Source of the DNA: an uncultured Bdellovibrionales bacterium
Lineage (GTDB): Bacteria > Bdellovibrionota > FAC87 > UBA2466
Length of the DNA: 64,000 nucleotides
Direction of reading: 5' to 3'
Assembly: GCA_937903155.1 (NCBI GenBank)
Contig: CALCZU010000121.1
Location: 17,704 to 81,703 of the forward strand
The translations under genes and the position numbers were made by a program. Shown here one piece after another: positions 25,885 to 35,389 of the stretch; positions within the stretch are counted from its first letter, which is position 1, and each line of letters starts with the position of its first letter. Below the pieces are notes generated by a model, which saw only the letters and a program-made list of their open reading frames with translations, ran no database searches and was not told the origin of the DNA.

Positions 25885-27225
25885 TCAAACTAAAGCGTCA
25901 CGAAAATCCGCCCATGTTCCCATTCCAAAAATATTTCGCACATTTGTTTCAGCAGCATCTCTCACTGCAGCATTCACTTTGACGACGTATCGGAGCGAAC
26001 TCGGAAGAAGGGGATGGTTCATCGAAATCACAGTGACAATGTCTTGACCATCTCTGAAATAATCTCGCCACACTTCAAGACTCTGCGAGTAAGGTTCTAA
26101 GTGAAGAATATCTTTTAAACTGATTTTCGAGCAGCGATAGATCCAATTATTCCACCAAAGGTGCATCCGGCTATCGCCGTTCCCACTCCGAGGAGTCGCG
26201 TTGATGAGTGAGGCTTCATCTTCGAGCTGAAGATTTTCCATAAGTTTGAAAAACAGCTCATCAATCGCCACATTGATGTCGGCATGAGACGAGAAGACAA
26301 AGAAAGGCTTTTCAGACGTGGATTGCCTTGAAAAACCCGCGAGTCCCAAAACCCAGGAATGAGTCGAATTCGGATAAAAAAGTAAATGCAAATCGTATTG
26401 TTGAAGCAGCGCAAAAGGAACTTTCGTACGAATCCAGTTATTCGCTCCTACGACGAGCATCGGATTTTTCATTCCGAGCGTGTACTTTTTCAAAGTGCGG
26501 GATTTAGAGAGTTGGAATAAAGCATTTAAAGTCGCTTCATCTTTACTTTCTCCAATTCCCATCGATTCGAGACTGGATTTTCTTTCCTGAGATTTTGTAA
26601 TCAGTTCCACGTTTCCTGTTTGGAGCACTTCTGCAGGAAGCATGTCTCCTTTTTCAAGTCGTGTCGTCAAATCGGTGAGCGTCGCTTTTTTAATCCACTG
26701 TTCGACCGCTTTAAATCTCGCTTTTTCTTTATCGCTATGAGCCCCGTAGGTGGTTATCGGCGTTTCACTGAGAGGCGAAGTTCCCTTCGCGCAAGCGAGC
26801 CAAATATTCCCAGAAGGAGTTCCGAATCGAGTCACTTTAAGTTGCGAGATAGGAGAAAACGCGAAGTTTGTTTTCTTTCCCCAGTTTTGAGGAGTTTGAT
26901 AATTCGTGCGTTCACAAGAGCATAAAGGGTGCGGAAAAACGATGGGATCGAGGCGAGCAACCATTCCGTCATTGGTAATCTCGTAGTAGACGTGTGCACT
27001 GTTTTCGAGAAGCAATTCCGCAATGAGATCGCGACGAATTGTCAGCTCCGATAAATCGGCTTTCTCACACCAGACTTCCTTGCCGCGGAGCCATAAAAGC
27101 GCGCAGTCTTCACAAGGTGCTCCCAACTCTTTCGGCATCGCAAGTCCCAAAACGTAACCGTCTTTGACTCTCAATAAGAAAGGTTTAAGTGTACGATTTC
27201 TCAACGAAAAGGTTTTTCCAAACAA
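25885..27225 (-). CDS. Degenerate YcaO-like protein (TOMM cyclodehydratase-related)
   Basis: The 446-residue protein resembles YcaO proteins of the thiazole/oxazole type. Near residue 35 is GAPCEDCALLWLRG and near residue 100 PHPLCSCE, like the paired Cys motifs before the YcaO domain. Then come a segment resembling the YcaO start (SPISQLKVTRFG) and a helix KARFKAVEQWIKK where active YcaO has an Ala-rich Glu-x-x-Glu helix. A second such helix reads ALFQLSKSRTLK without the usual Glu-x-x-Glu-Arg, and SSHADINVAIDELF corresponds to the late Glu motif. Loss of glutamates suggests no ATP-dependent cyclisation. The start is TTG. No dehydrogenase or precursor peptide is evident nearby. Confidence 0.5.
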   Translation of the reverse strand: MFGKTFSLRNRTLKPFLLRVKDGYVLGLAMPKELGAPCEDCALLWLRGKEVWCEKADLSELTIRRDLIAELLLENSAHVYYEITNDGMVARLDPIVFPHPLCSCERTNYQTPQNWGKKTNFAFSPISQLKVTRFGTPSGNIWLACAKGTSPLSETPITTYGAHSDKEKARFKAVEQWIKKATLTDLTTRLEKGDMLPAEVLQTGNVELITKSQERKSSLESMGIGESKDEATLNALFQLSKSRTLKKYTLGMKNPMLVVGANNWIRTKVPFALLQQYDLHLLFYPNSTHSWVLGLAGFSRQSTSEKPFFVFSSHADINVAIDELFFKLMENLQLEDEASLINATPRSGNGDSRMHLWWNNWIYRCSKISLKDILHLEPYSQSLEVWRDYFRDGQDIVTVISMNHPLLPSSLRYVVKVNAAVRDAAETNVRNIFGMGTWADFRDALV

Positions 27226-27414
27226 GATAAAATACCCCGCTAAAGCCCATCAATATTTTTAGGTTTCGTGCATTATAGGGATCTGAAAAAAGCGATCAAG
27301 AGACATTCCTCGCGCACCGAGTAAACGCTTGAAAACATTAATATTTATCAATATTTATTTTTTGACCTCTTTCATTCAGTCGGTCTATACTTCTCAACTG
27401 AAATAGGAGGCCCA

Positions 27415-28836
27415 ATGCCTTTGTGGATTCTAGAGCGTATCTCAAAACCCCTTTTGACTGCGATTGGTCGAAAGGGATTGTCTCTTCGTCCTCCGCGTTC
27501 AACTGCTCGACGTGCCTATTGGCACGCCTCCGCGGTTTCACTTGTGCGTCCTCGATACAATCCCTTTCGACACAATCTCGTTTCAAAAGGGGTTTTGAGA
27601 TACGCTCTTGTTTTTTTCTCCAGTCTCTCTTTCGCCGCCGTCGACTTGCACTCGGCCTTTCAAACCGCACTCGAAAAAACAGAAACGAAACCCATCGCAT
27701 CCGCGAGGTATGAACAATCGGATGAGCAAGTTTCTCAAGCGTTCGGACTCGTTCTTCCCAGGTTAAATTTTGTCGGGAGCTACACTCGTCAGGACAATAG
27801 CGCCACGGGGGCGATTTCAAGTGTTTCAAAGCCAGATCAAAAATTAGCAAGATTCACGCTGACTCAACCTATCTTCCGCGGTCTTTCAGACATCTACGCT
27901 TACCAAGCCGTTAAAAAAAGAAGAGATGCCCAAGACGCTAAAACTTTTCAAACGACGCTTTCGATTTATAAAACGGTTGCCCAAAGTTACTACGGACTTT
28001 TGTCCGCCCGCAAAGACAAAGAAGATCTTCTCGCGCAAACCGACCTCACCAACAAACGCATTCGCGAAATTCAAGAACGCGTGAAAATTGGAAGATCCCG
28101 CATCGGAGATCTTCTGGCACTCCAATCACAGGCCGCTATCTTAAAAGCTCAAGTCGCGGGAGCGGAAAATACCCTTTATCAAGCAGAAGAAAGTTTCAAA
28201 CTTTCGACATCGCTCGATCCCGCTACCGAGTTAGTCGACTCCGAAGAACTCCCGGATGCGACCATTGCTCCGATTGATCACTATCTTTCTCTAATTGAAA
28301 AAAGGCCCGATGTGATGGCTGAGCGTCTTGAAAACGAAGCGCGTGAAGAAATGATTCCCGCCGCGCGAGGAGGACATTATCCCTCGATTGATTTGACGGC
28401 GAATTATTACCTCTATCGAGACGGGCTCCTCGCGGACACAAAATGGGACGCGGGGCTTGTTCTCACGATTCCTCTATTCGCCGGTGGCATCACTCAATCG
28501 CAAGTCCGAGAAGCTTCGCAGAGGCAGAAGGAACAAGAACTCGTTGTCTCAGCAACCCGCAAGGCGGCAGAGCGTGAGATCCGAGTTCAGTACCGTGATT
28601 TACAAAATCAAAAATCCCAGTTTGATCTTTTAAAAGAAGCTTATTCAGCTTCTCAGAAAAATTACGTCGAACAAACCAAAGACAATAAATTCGGACTCGT
28701 GACCAACTTAGATGTCATCGGGGCTTTAAATCTATTACAAGAGACCAAAAGAAATTTAGACAAAGCTCGCTACGCGACTTACATCAGCCAAGCGTTACTT
28801 CACGCCTCGGTCGGTGAGATCCCAAAAGGAAAATAA
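27415..28836 (+). CDS. TolC-like outer-membrane efflux protein with palindrome-encoded N-terminal extension
   Basis: Outer-membrane channel of an efflux system. From about residue 75 it is a normal OEP protein: two repeats of long periplasmic helices and short strands, with LTQPIFRG and VLTIPLFAGG marking the barrel strands. The ATG at 27415 has AGGAGG upstream, but about the first 60 residues (Arg-rich, WILERISKPLL...) are encoded by a 177-bp palindrome (27432-27608) and precede the real signal peptide (LRYALVFFSSLSFAA). A TTG at 27596 could be an internal start. The gene overlaps nothing and sits one base before the RND gene. Confidence 0.85.
   Translation: MPLWILERISKPLLTAIGRKGLSLRPPRSTARRAYWHASAVSLVRPRYNPFRHNLVSKGVLRYALVFFSSLSFAAVDLHSAFQTALEKTETKPIASARYEQSDEQVSQAFGLVLPRLNFVGSYTRQDNSATGAISSVSKPDQKLARFTLTQPIFRGLSDIYAYQAVKKRRDAQDAKTFQTTLSIYKTVAQSYYGLLSARKDKEDLLAQTDLTNKRIREIQERVKIGRSRIGDLLALQSQAAILKAQVAGAENTLYQAEESFKLSTSLDPATELVDSEELPDATIAPIDHYLSLIEKRPDVMAERLENEAREEMIPAARGGHYPSIDLTANYYLYRDGLLADTKWDAGLVLTIPLFAGGITQSQVREASQRQKEQELVVSATRKAAEREIRVQYRDLQNQKSQFDLLKEAYSASQKNYVEQTKDNKFGLVTNLDVIGALNLLQETKRNLDKARYATYISQALLHASVGEIPKGK
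27432..27608. repeat. Imperfect palindromic element within the TolC-like reading frame
   Basis: Outer arms of 26 bases (27432-27457 and 27583-27608) are perfectly complementary. Inside them a further 15-base pair matches exactly (27467-27481 with 27557-27571), and weaker pairing continues toward the centre. The reading frame stays open through all 177 bases. The result resembles palindromic elements inserted in frame within genes, as known for Rickettsia palindromic elements. No second copy is visible in this window. Confidence 0.8.
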
Positions 28837-28837
28837 A

Positions 28838-31800
28838 ATGACTCTCTCAGAAATTTCGATACGTCGTCCAGTCTTCGCCTGGATGTTGATGTTTGCACTC
28901 ATCGTCTTCGGCGGAATTTGTTTTATGCGCTTAGGGGTGAGTCAACTCCCCGATGCTGACTTCCCCGTCATCAATGTGAGTTTAGTGTATCCGGGAGCAG
29001 CGCCCGAGGTGATGGAAACCGATGTCGTGGATATTGTCGAAAATGCCGTGACGACCATCCAAGGGGTGAGACAAGTCACTTCGAGTTCGAGAAACGGTTC
29101 TGCAAACGTAACGGTCGAACTTGAACTCGAACGCAATATCGACAATGCGATGCAAGATGTCCAAGCGAAAGTTTCAGAGGCGCGAAGAAAACTTCCGGAC
29201 GACATGGATCCTCCGACGATTACGAAAACAAATCCGGATGACCAGCCGATTATGTGGCTAGCTCTTTCAAGTGACAGACACAGTCTGCGCGAAATGATGA
29301 CCTATGTCAGAGATCACGTCCAGACTCAATTTACGACGACTCCCGATGTCGGTGATGTGTTTTTGGGTGGATACATTGACCCGAATTTACGGGTCTGGGT
29401 CGACGCGGAAAAGCTCGATAAGTTTTCACTCACGGTCAGCGATATCGTCAACACGATTCAGACTGAACACGTCGAACTCCCCGGCGGATCGATTATCAGT
29501 GGAAGCAAAGAATTTAATATTCGCACGATGGGAGAGGCATCGAATATTTCAGACTTCGGACGCATCCGCATCAATACTCGGGGCGGTCAGCCCAACTTTG
29601 TTCCTATCTATTTAGAACAAATCGCGCGAATTGAAGAAAATACTGCCGATATCCGTCGAATTAGTCGCAGCTCGGGCGTTCGATCCGTCGGTCTTGGAAT
29701 TCGAAAACAACGAGGCGCAAACTCTGTAAAAGTCGCGGAAGCCGTCAAAACAAAGATGAAAGCGATTTCCCCGAATCTTCCAGAAGGCATGAAGCTTGGG
29801 ATCCGATTTGATAGCACCACTTTCATTGAGGAGTCGGTGAGTGAATTGAACTTTACCCTTCTCTTAGCCGGGATTTTGACGTCGATTGTGTGTTGGTTCT
29901 TCTTAGGCTCGTGGTCTTCGACTTTAAACGTGCTGCTTGCGATTCCGACCTCGATTATAGGAACTTTCATCATCCTGTATTTCGCAGGCTTCACGTTGAA
30001 TATTTTTACGCTGCTCGGTCTTTCGCTAGCGATCGGGATCGTGGTCGATGATGCGATCATGGTGCTCGAGAATATCATCCGCCATGGAGAAGAGGGTCTT
30101 CCCAAAGAACAAGCAGCCCTTGTGGGTTCAAAAGAAATTACATTTGCGGCGGTGGCGGCAACCTTTTCGATTGTCGCGATCTTTCTTCCCGTTGCATTTA
30201 TGCAAGGCGCGATTGGTAAGTTCTTTTATCAGTTTGGCGTGACAATGACGGCTGCCGTTCTTCTCTCACTGCTCGAAGCTTTAACGCTGACTCCGATGCG
30301 GTGCGCGCAGTTTGTGGATGCATCACAAAGACGTTCGCGAATCGGAAAAGCCGTCGATGGCCTGATTGGTTGGGTTGAAGCGCGATATGTGAAGGGGCTC
30401 ACTTTTTCAGTCTCACACCCTTGGAAGATTGTTTTTGTTTCCATCATCGTCTTTGCGGCGAGCCTTTACACGATTAAATTTTTGAGAAAAGAAATGGCGC
30501 CCTCAGTGGACCAATCGCAGTTCATGCTCCGTATTCAAACTCCGATGGGTTCGTCACTTGATTACACAGACGAAAAAACAAAAGAAGTGGAAGCTTTTTT
30601 AAATAGCCAGCCAGCGATTAGCGGAAACTTCGTCAGTGTGGGTGGATTTGGAGGATCGTCGATTAATACCGCGATGGCCTTTATCACCCTCAGACCCAAG
30701 AACGAAAGACCGGTCGATCCGGAACTCAAAAGACCTCCCACTCAAGAAGAGTTCATGAACTACTGTCGAAAAGAACTCGCAAAAATTCCGGATGTAAAAT
30801 TATTTTTTCAAGATTTAAGCATGCGCAGTTTTGGTTCGGGCCGAGGGTTTCCGGTCGAGTTTTCAATTCAAGGGCCGGAGTGGCAAGTGCTTTCGGAGAA
30901 ATCAAAAGAGATTATCGAGGCTTTGAAAAAGAATAACACCCTCATCGATATCGATTCTGATTTTCTCGAAGGCCAACCCGAGATTCAAGTCATTCCGGAT
31001 AGACAAAAAGCAGGCGCTTCGGGCGTGTCAATCTCTACCATCGGTCAAACCGTTAACGCCCTTTTGAGTGGAATCGTCGCGGGAAGATACGAAAAGGGCG
31101 GCCATAAGGAAGATGTCCGAATCAAACTCGAAAGTTCGAATGCCGACAAACTTGAGACGATTGGCAATCTAAAAATCCGAAACAACCGAGGGGAACTCAT
31201 TCGATTGAAAGATATCGTCACGCTCAAGGAAAAGAATACGCTCCAAAGCATCAACCGAAAAGACCGAGAGCGAGCCGTCACGATTTTTGCGAATGTTCAA
31301 AAAGGCATTTCGCAACAGAAAGCAACTGACGACGCACTCGCTACCGCGAAAAGTCTACTCCCCCCTGGCTACTCGATAAATATTAGCGGCGGTTCGAAAG
31401 CGATGAAGGATATGTTTAATGGATTGGGGCTTGCGTTCGTGATGGGCCTCATTGTCGCTTATATGGTGCTGGCATCGCAGTTTAATAGCTTCTTGGACCC
31501 CATCACGGTGTTTGTCGCCCTTCCCTTTAGTATCTCAGGCGCCTTTGTTTCGCTTTTAGCTACAGATCAATCTTTGAATCTTTACAGCTTTATCGGCCTC
31601 ATTCTTTTAATGGGAATTGTGAAAAAGAATTCGATTTTACTCGTCGATGTGACCAACTCCATCCGAGACTCGTCGTCTCTAAATCCCAGAGACGCACTTT
31701 TAAAAGCCTGTCCTCAAAGATTACGGCCTATTTTAATGACATCCGTAGCAACCATTGCAGGTGCTATCCCGGCGGCGTTGGCCCTCGGACCGGGCTCTGA

Positions 31801-31945
31801 AAACCGTGTTCCCATGGCGATTACCGTGATTGGAGGCGTTTTATTTTCAACGCTTCTCACTTTGTTTGTGGTCCCGAGCGTTTATTTATTACTCGCTCGA
31901 AAACGAAGGGTGCAGCTCCTCGACGTCGCGCCGGCGCACGCTTAG
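28838..31945 (+). CDS. RND family efflux transporter (AcrB/HAE1 type)
   Basis: Inner-membrane proton-driven drug or metabolite exporter of 1035 residues, full length for AcrB. It shows ISIRRPVFAWMLMFALIVFG as the first membrane helix, porter domains, and the proton-relay pair in GLSLAIGIVVDDAIMVLENI. Later come GPGSENRVPMAITVIGG and MGIVKKNSILLVD with the conserved Lys. The ATG at 28838 starts right after the outer-membrane gene. No periplasmic adaptor gene lies on either side, though such pumps need one. Confidence 0.95.
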   Translation: MTLSEISIRRPVFAWMLMFALIVFGGICFMRLGVSQLPDADFPVINVSLVYPGAAPEVMETDVVDIVENAVTTIQGVRQVTSSSRNGSANVTVELELERNIDNAMQDVQAKVSEARRKLPDDMDPPTITKTNPDDQPIMWLALSSDRHSLREMMTYVRDHVQTQFTTTPDVGDVFLGGYIDPNLRVWVDAEKLDKFSLTVSDIVNTIQTEHVELPGGSIISGSKEFNIRTMGEASNISDFGRIRINTRGGQPNFVPIYLEQIARIEENTADIRRISRSSGVRSVGLGIRKQRGANSVKVAEAVKTKMKAISPNLPEGMKLGIRFDSTTFIEESVSELNFTLLLAGILTSIVCWFFLGSWSSTLNVLLAIPTSIIGTFIILYFAGFTLNIFTLLGLSLAIGIVVDDAIMVLENIIRHGEEGLPKEQAALVGSKEITFAAVAATFSIVAIFLPVAFMQGAIGKFFYQFGVTMTAAVLLSLLEALTLTPMRCAQFVDASQRRSRIGKAVDGLIGWVEARYVKGLTFSVSHPWKIVFVSIIVFAASLYTIKFLRKEMAPSVDQSQFMLRIQTPMGSSLDYTDEKTKEVEAFLNSQPAISGNFVSVGGFGGSSINTAMAFITLRPKNERPVDPELKRPPTQEEFMNYCRKELAKIPDVKLFFQDLSMRSFGSGRGFPVEFSIQGPEWQVLSEKSKEIIEALKKNNTLIDIDSDFLEGQPEIQVIPDRQKAGASGVSISTIGQTVNALLSGIVAGRYEKGGHKEDVRIKLESSNADKLETIGNLKIRNNRGELIRLKDIVTLKEKNTLQSINRKDRERAVTIFANVQKGISQQKATDDALATAKSLLPPGYSINISGGSKAMKDMFNGLGLAFVMGLIVAYMVLASQFNSFLDPITVFVALPFSISGAFVSLLATDQSLNLYSFIGLILLMGIVKKNSILLVDVTNSIRDSSSLNPRDALLKACPQRLRPILMTSVATIAGAIPAALALGPGSENRVPMAITVIGGVLFSTLLTLFVVPSVYLLLARKRRVQLLDVAPAHA

Positions 31946-31954
31946 TCAAAGACT

Positions 31955-34177
31955 TTACGGATGACGGGAGCCTCTCTCCATTCGAGCCGAGGCTTCTGTC
32001 TTGTAAAATTTGGCTTTCTGGGCATCGCCTTTCATCTCAAAAATTTGCGCGAGTTCCATGAGCGATTCCCCTTCATAAGGTCGCAAACGGGACGATTCCA
32101 AATAAGAAGTTTCAGCTTCATCGAGACGTCCCATTGCCGCAAGACTTCTGCCTAAAAGCTGATGTCCTTGAGGGCTTAAGGGATCGCGTTTCACAAGCTC
32201 TGAAAACTCACGAACCGAATCGTTGTAGCGTCCTAAATTCAAATGGAGAAGTGCGGAAGTAAAAAGTGCAGAGGTTCGGTCCGCGCCGTACTTCTTGGCT
32301 TTTCGGCATTTCTCTTCAACGCCTGAGGCTTCTTCGGCTAAGATTGCGGATAATTTTTCCGGATTGTTTCCGACACTTGAAACTCGCTCTTCTAAAAGCG
32401 AAAACGCGGTCACGCACATCATACTCACTGCAGGCGGATAATCCTGTTCAATCTTTGTCGCCATCAAGAGCGACTCATTCGCCATGGCGTTTTCACCGAG
32501 CAAGATTAGCGTTTCAGAAAGACGCGTCAGCCCCAAAGCCTTGTCAGACTGAGAACGCACACTGAAGAGATTCCAATCTTTCCCTGCTAAGATCTTCTCC
32601 ATACGCGTTTTTGCCATCTGGTCGGCGAGGGTTCGATTGCCCGCAGAAGTTCCGCTCTTGAGAAAAATGACCGCTGACTCATCCAGGTAAAAGAGCGACC
32701 AGTCTGGTTTCATGCTCATGTAACGGATCAGACCGTGAACCATCGGCGTACGTGTCTCAAGCCCCATCGCGGTAATCTTGTATCTTTCGATTTCGGATTC
32801 AATGAGTCTTGGATGCGCCAGAATATCCATGTACTTTTGAAAGTGCTCACGCGGGTAAACTTCGGCAAATCTACCGTCAAGATACGGCTCGTAGCCTTTC
32901 GCATGAAACCCCATAAAATCTGAAAACTGAACCCCTCCAAAAAAGCGAGGAAGTGTTCCTAGCGATTTCAGTTTTTCAACCGCCTCGGTTGGGAACTCAA
33001 ACGAGGAAATTTCTCCTCCGAAACGGCTGTTACTCATTTCGGAACGAAATGCGTTTGTTCCAAATCCCAAGCAAATGATGAGCGTTGCAATGCTTGCGAG
33101 TTTTAAAGGCTTGAGGTTTTGTAAAAACAGAGAGAATTTTGGAAGACTCTTTTCGAGTGAAGCTGCCACTGCGGCCGAAAAGATGGGAAGCGACCAGAGA
33201 ACATACAAAGCAATATTTCGTCTCGCGATCACGCTCAATCGAAAGAGAAGAAGAATAAAGACCAAATACCCAACGCCGTAATACGTTAGCTTCTTTTTGC
33301 AATCTTCTTTTTTGAAAGGGTAGACAAAGGCTGCGACTAAAAGAACGGAGTAAATGACGAGCGACCAGGTGTCGGTTGCCCAGACCCCATCTTTAAAAGG
33401 ATTCGTCGCTTCGGGAATCGTGGTTCGATAGAACGGATGGTTTAGAACCTCCCAAAGGTGAAACGGGAAAGTCGCTCCTTCCCAGCCTCGAGGATTGATA
33501 AGGCAAGCACCCATTTGAACGAGCAAGACTTTAAAAAGAGTTTCGTTAAAAACTCTTTTCATCAGGTCAGTTGTTCCCTCTTTCAGAACTTTCTGAACGA
33601 GAAACAAACCCGTAATCCCTAAACCTAAAAGAAAAAGTCCGTGGGTGTTCACCCAAGCAATTTGAATCAGTGGGATGAACCAAACTAACGAGGACTTCTG
33701 TTTAGTGTCTTTAACCAGAATGAAGATTAGTAAAATTCCAAACAGGTGGGTAAACTGTTCTGGGCGGTGAATCCAACGGAATTCCACGAGGAATAAACCG
33801 ACTGCGCAAAGAAGGAAGAGAAGCAGTGGACTGGATTCTTCCTCTTGCAAATCTGCTGTGACTTTGAAAGTAAAAAAGCCGGTTAAGAAACCTAACGTCC
33901 CGAAGAAAAATGAGACAAGCCAGTAATTCTGCGTGAGCGAGTAGAGCCAATACTGAATGACTTCAAAGCCCCACGTTAAATCCATCCAAGGTGCGTCCTT
34001 AAACGTGTAAGAGAGAAAGTCAGATTCGACAAACTGTTTGTGTTCTAAAATCCAACGGCCCGTACTGAGATGCCACCAAAAATCGAGATCACCGACTGAC
34101 TTAAAGGCGAGAAAAAATCCGACGAGGCCCGCAAACAAAGCGAACAAATTTAGATCACGCTGCTTTTGATTTTGCAT
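31955..34177 (-). CDS. Polytopic membrane protein with C-terminal TPR repeats (GT-C-like)
   Basis: The 740-residue protein has about 10 membrane segments in its first 380 residues. The first loop reads DLDFWWHLSTGRWILEHK and then PWMDLTWGFEVIQYW, the pattern of GT-C-like membrane proteins that use polyprenyl-linked sugars. A periplasmic part follows, and the last 130 residues form TPR repeats (RYNDSVREFSELVKRDPLSPQGH and next). The catalytic role is inferred only from the loop. It overlaps the GT9 gene by 23 bases and is likely co-transcribed with it. Confidence 0.75.
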   Translation of the reverse strand: MQNQKQRDLNLFALFAGLVGFFLAFKSVGDLDFWWHLSTGRWILEHKQFVESDFLSYTFKDAPWMDLTWGFEVIQYWLYSLTQNYWLVSFFFGTLGFLTGFFTFKVTADLQEEESSPLLLFLLCAVGLFLVEFRWIHRPEQFTHLFGILLIFILVKDTKQKSSLVWFIPLIQIAWVNTHGLFLLGLGITGLFLVQKVLKEGTTDLMKRVFNETLFKVLLVQMGACLINPRGWEGATFPFHLWEVLNHPFYRTTIPEATNPFKDGVWATDTWSLVIYSVLLVAAFVYPFKKEDCKKKLTYYGVGYLVFILLLFRLSVIARRNIALYVLWSLPIFSAAVAASLEKSLPKFSLFLQNLKPLKLASIATLIICLGFGTNAFRSEMSNSRFGGEISSFEFPTEAVEKLKSLGTLPRFFGGVQFSDFMGFHAKGYEPYLDGRFAEVYPREHFQKYMDILAHPRLIESEIERYKITAMGLETRTPMVHGLIRYMSMKPDWSLFYLDESAVIFLKSGTSAGNRTLADQMAKTRMEKILAGKDWNLFSVRSQSDKALGLTRLSETLILLGENAMANESLLMATKIEQDYPPAVSMMCVTAFSLLEERVSSVGNNPEKLSAILAEEASGVEEKCRKAKKYGADRTSALFTSALLHLNLGRYNDSVREFSELVKRDPLSPQGHQLLGRSLAAMGRLDEAETSYLESSRLRPYEGESLMELAQIFEMKGDAQKAKFYKTEASARMERGSRHP

Positions 34178-35297
34178 TTTCTCTTTCCATGACTTTGATG
34201 CAGTTTTTAAAGACTGTAGCGACAGTCAATTGCTTCATGCACTGGTTGTCGTTACAAAGGGTTCGTTTTTGTGAGAGGACGCTCAGGCAAGGACTGCAAG
34301 CGAGTCCCACGTAACAACTTTCGGAACCCGATAACTTCGGGCCTGTAAAAAGAGGACTCTCAGGTCCGTACAATCCCACGACAGGGGTTCCGCACCACTC
34401 TGAGAAATGAAGCATAAAACTATCCACCGAAACCACCATCTCGGCTTCAGACACTTTCACAGCCAAAGATTTTAGGTCTAAGTCGATCAGACACTCGACT
34501 CTTTCCTTGACGCCCGTTTTCTGTCTCAAGAGGGTTGTCATTTTTTTGATTCGCTTGGCTTCATCTTTAATTCCCGTGAAGTATAAACTGTGTTTTGGAT
34601 AAGCCTTGAGAAGATTTTCAGTCAAAGTCATCCATTTTTTTTCATCCCAAAGTCTGTGTAGGCTCAGTTCACTCGCGTTTATATTGATTAAGATTTTTTC
34701 TTTTCGCTTTTGCGAACGGTGTTTTTTCGATTTTACGGCAATTTCAAGACGTTTTGCAAAAGAATCGTAATTGTCGATTAAATGTTTTTCAGAGGAGTAA
34801 GAAATGAGGTGGGTAAAGAGTCTTTCTCTTTTTAATTTTCCCGCAAGAAACCCCATCCGGTAACGAGCGCCAATGGCAAAATGCAGGAGTGCCGTAAAGT
34901 TAGCGGAGGGCTCAAGATCAATACTGAGTTTGAATTTTCTTTTTCTCAATTGGAGAATGAGTTTAATTGCATCGTAGAAAAAATGCAGGCCACTTTTTCG
35001 AAGCGTTAAAATTTCACACTGCATTCCCTGCAGTCTTAGAAACTCCTCGGACTCTTTAAAAGTCACTATCGTCAGCGAATGTTTCTCTTCTTCTAATGCC
35101 GAAAGAAACGGACTCGCAAGGACCGTGCTGCCCAGTCCCATAAACTTTGTGACGAGGATCGAGTCTTGTTTTTTAAATTCGATTTTTTCTCCCCATAACG
35201 AACGCTGAGATTGAGTGAAGAGCGAGCACAGGTAAGTGCTTGGAACTCCAACCCAAGTATCAATTTTTCGCATGAGGTCAATCTGCATTTTTCTCAC
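34155..35297 (-). CDS. Glycosyltransferase family 9 (heptosyltransferase-like)
   Basis: A GT-B enzyme of 380 residues of the ADP-heptose:LPS transferase family. It has DSILVTKFMGLGSTVLASPFLSAL at the acceptor side, KFKLSIDLEPSANFTAL, and the donor region VVSVDSFMLHFSEWCGTPVVGLYGPESP. The latter carries the family's D-S-x-x-x-H-x-x-x-x-x-G-x-P block, where most members have T/A before the His region. It is followed by a short Cys-rich end (GLACSPC...CNDNQCM). It probably adds a core sugar to LPS, with the neighbouring GT-C-like protein. Confidence 0.83.
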   Translation of the reverse strand: MRKMQIDLMRKIDTWVGVPSTYLCSLFTQSQRSLWGEKIEFKKQDSILVTKFMGLGSTVLASPFLSALEEEKHSLTIVTFKESEEFLRLQGMQCEILTLRKSGLHFFYDAIKLILQLRKRKFKLSIDLEPSANFTALLHFAIGARYRMGFLAGKLKRERLFTHLISYSSEKHLIDNYDSFAKRLEIAVKSKKHRSQKRKEKILININASELSLHRLWDEKKWMTLTENLLKAYPKHSLYFTGIKDEAKRIKKMTTLLRQKTGVKERVECLIDLDLKSLAVKVSEAEMVVSVDSFMLHFSEWCGTPVVGLYGPESPLFTGPKLSGSESCYVGLACSPCLSVLSQKRTLCNDNQCMKQLTVATVFKNCIKVMERENAKSKAA

Positions 35298-35389
35298 TCA
35301 CTCCAAATCAGCTACTTATCGGAGTAAAATCAGCCTCGAATGAGAAAAATTTCTGCGAAATTAATGTATTGAGTCAGTAAAGCTGAACG

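Noticed and set aside
27338..27850. Minus-strand open frame through the palindrome at the TolC-like gene start
   Set aside because: It is a by-product of the palindrome and Arg-rich antisense codons. The plus strand has the ribosome-binding site and the conserved protein.
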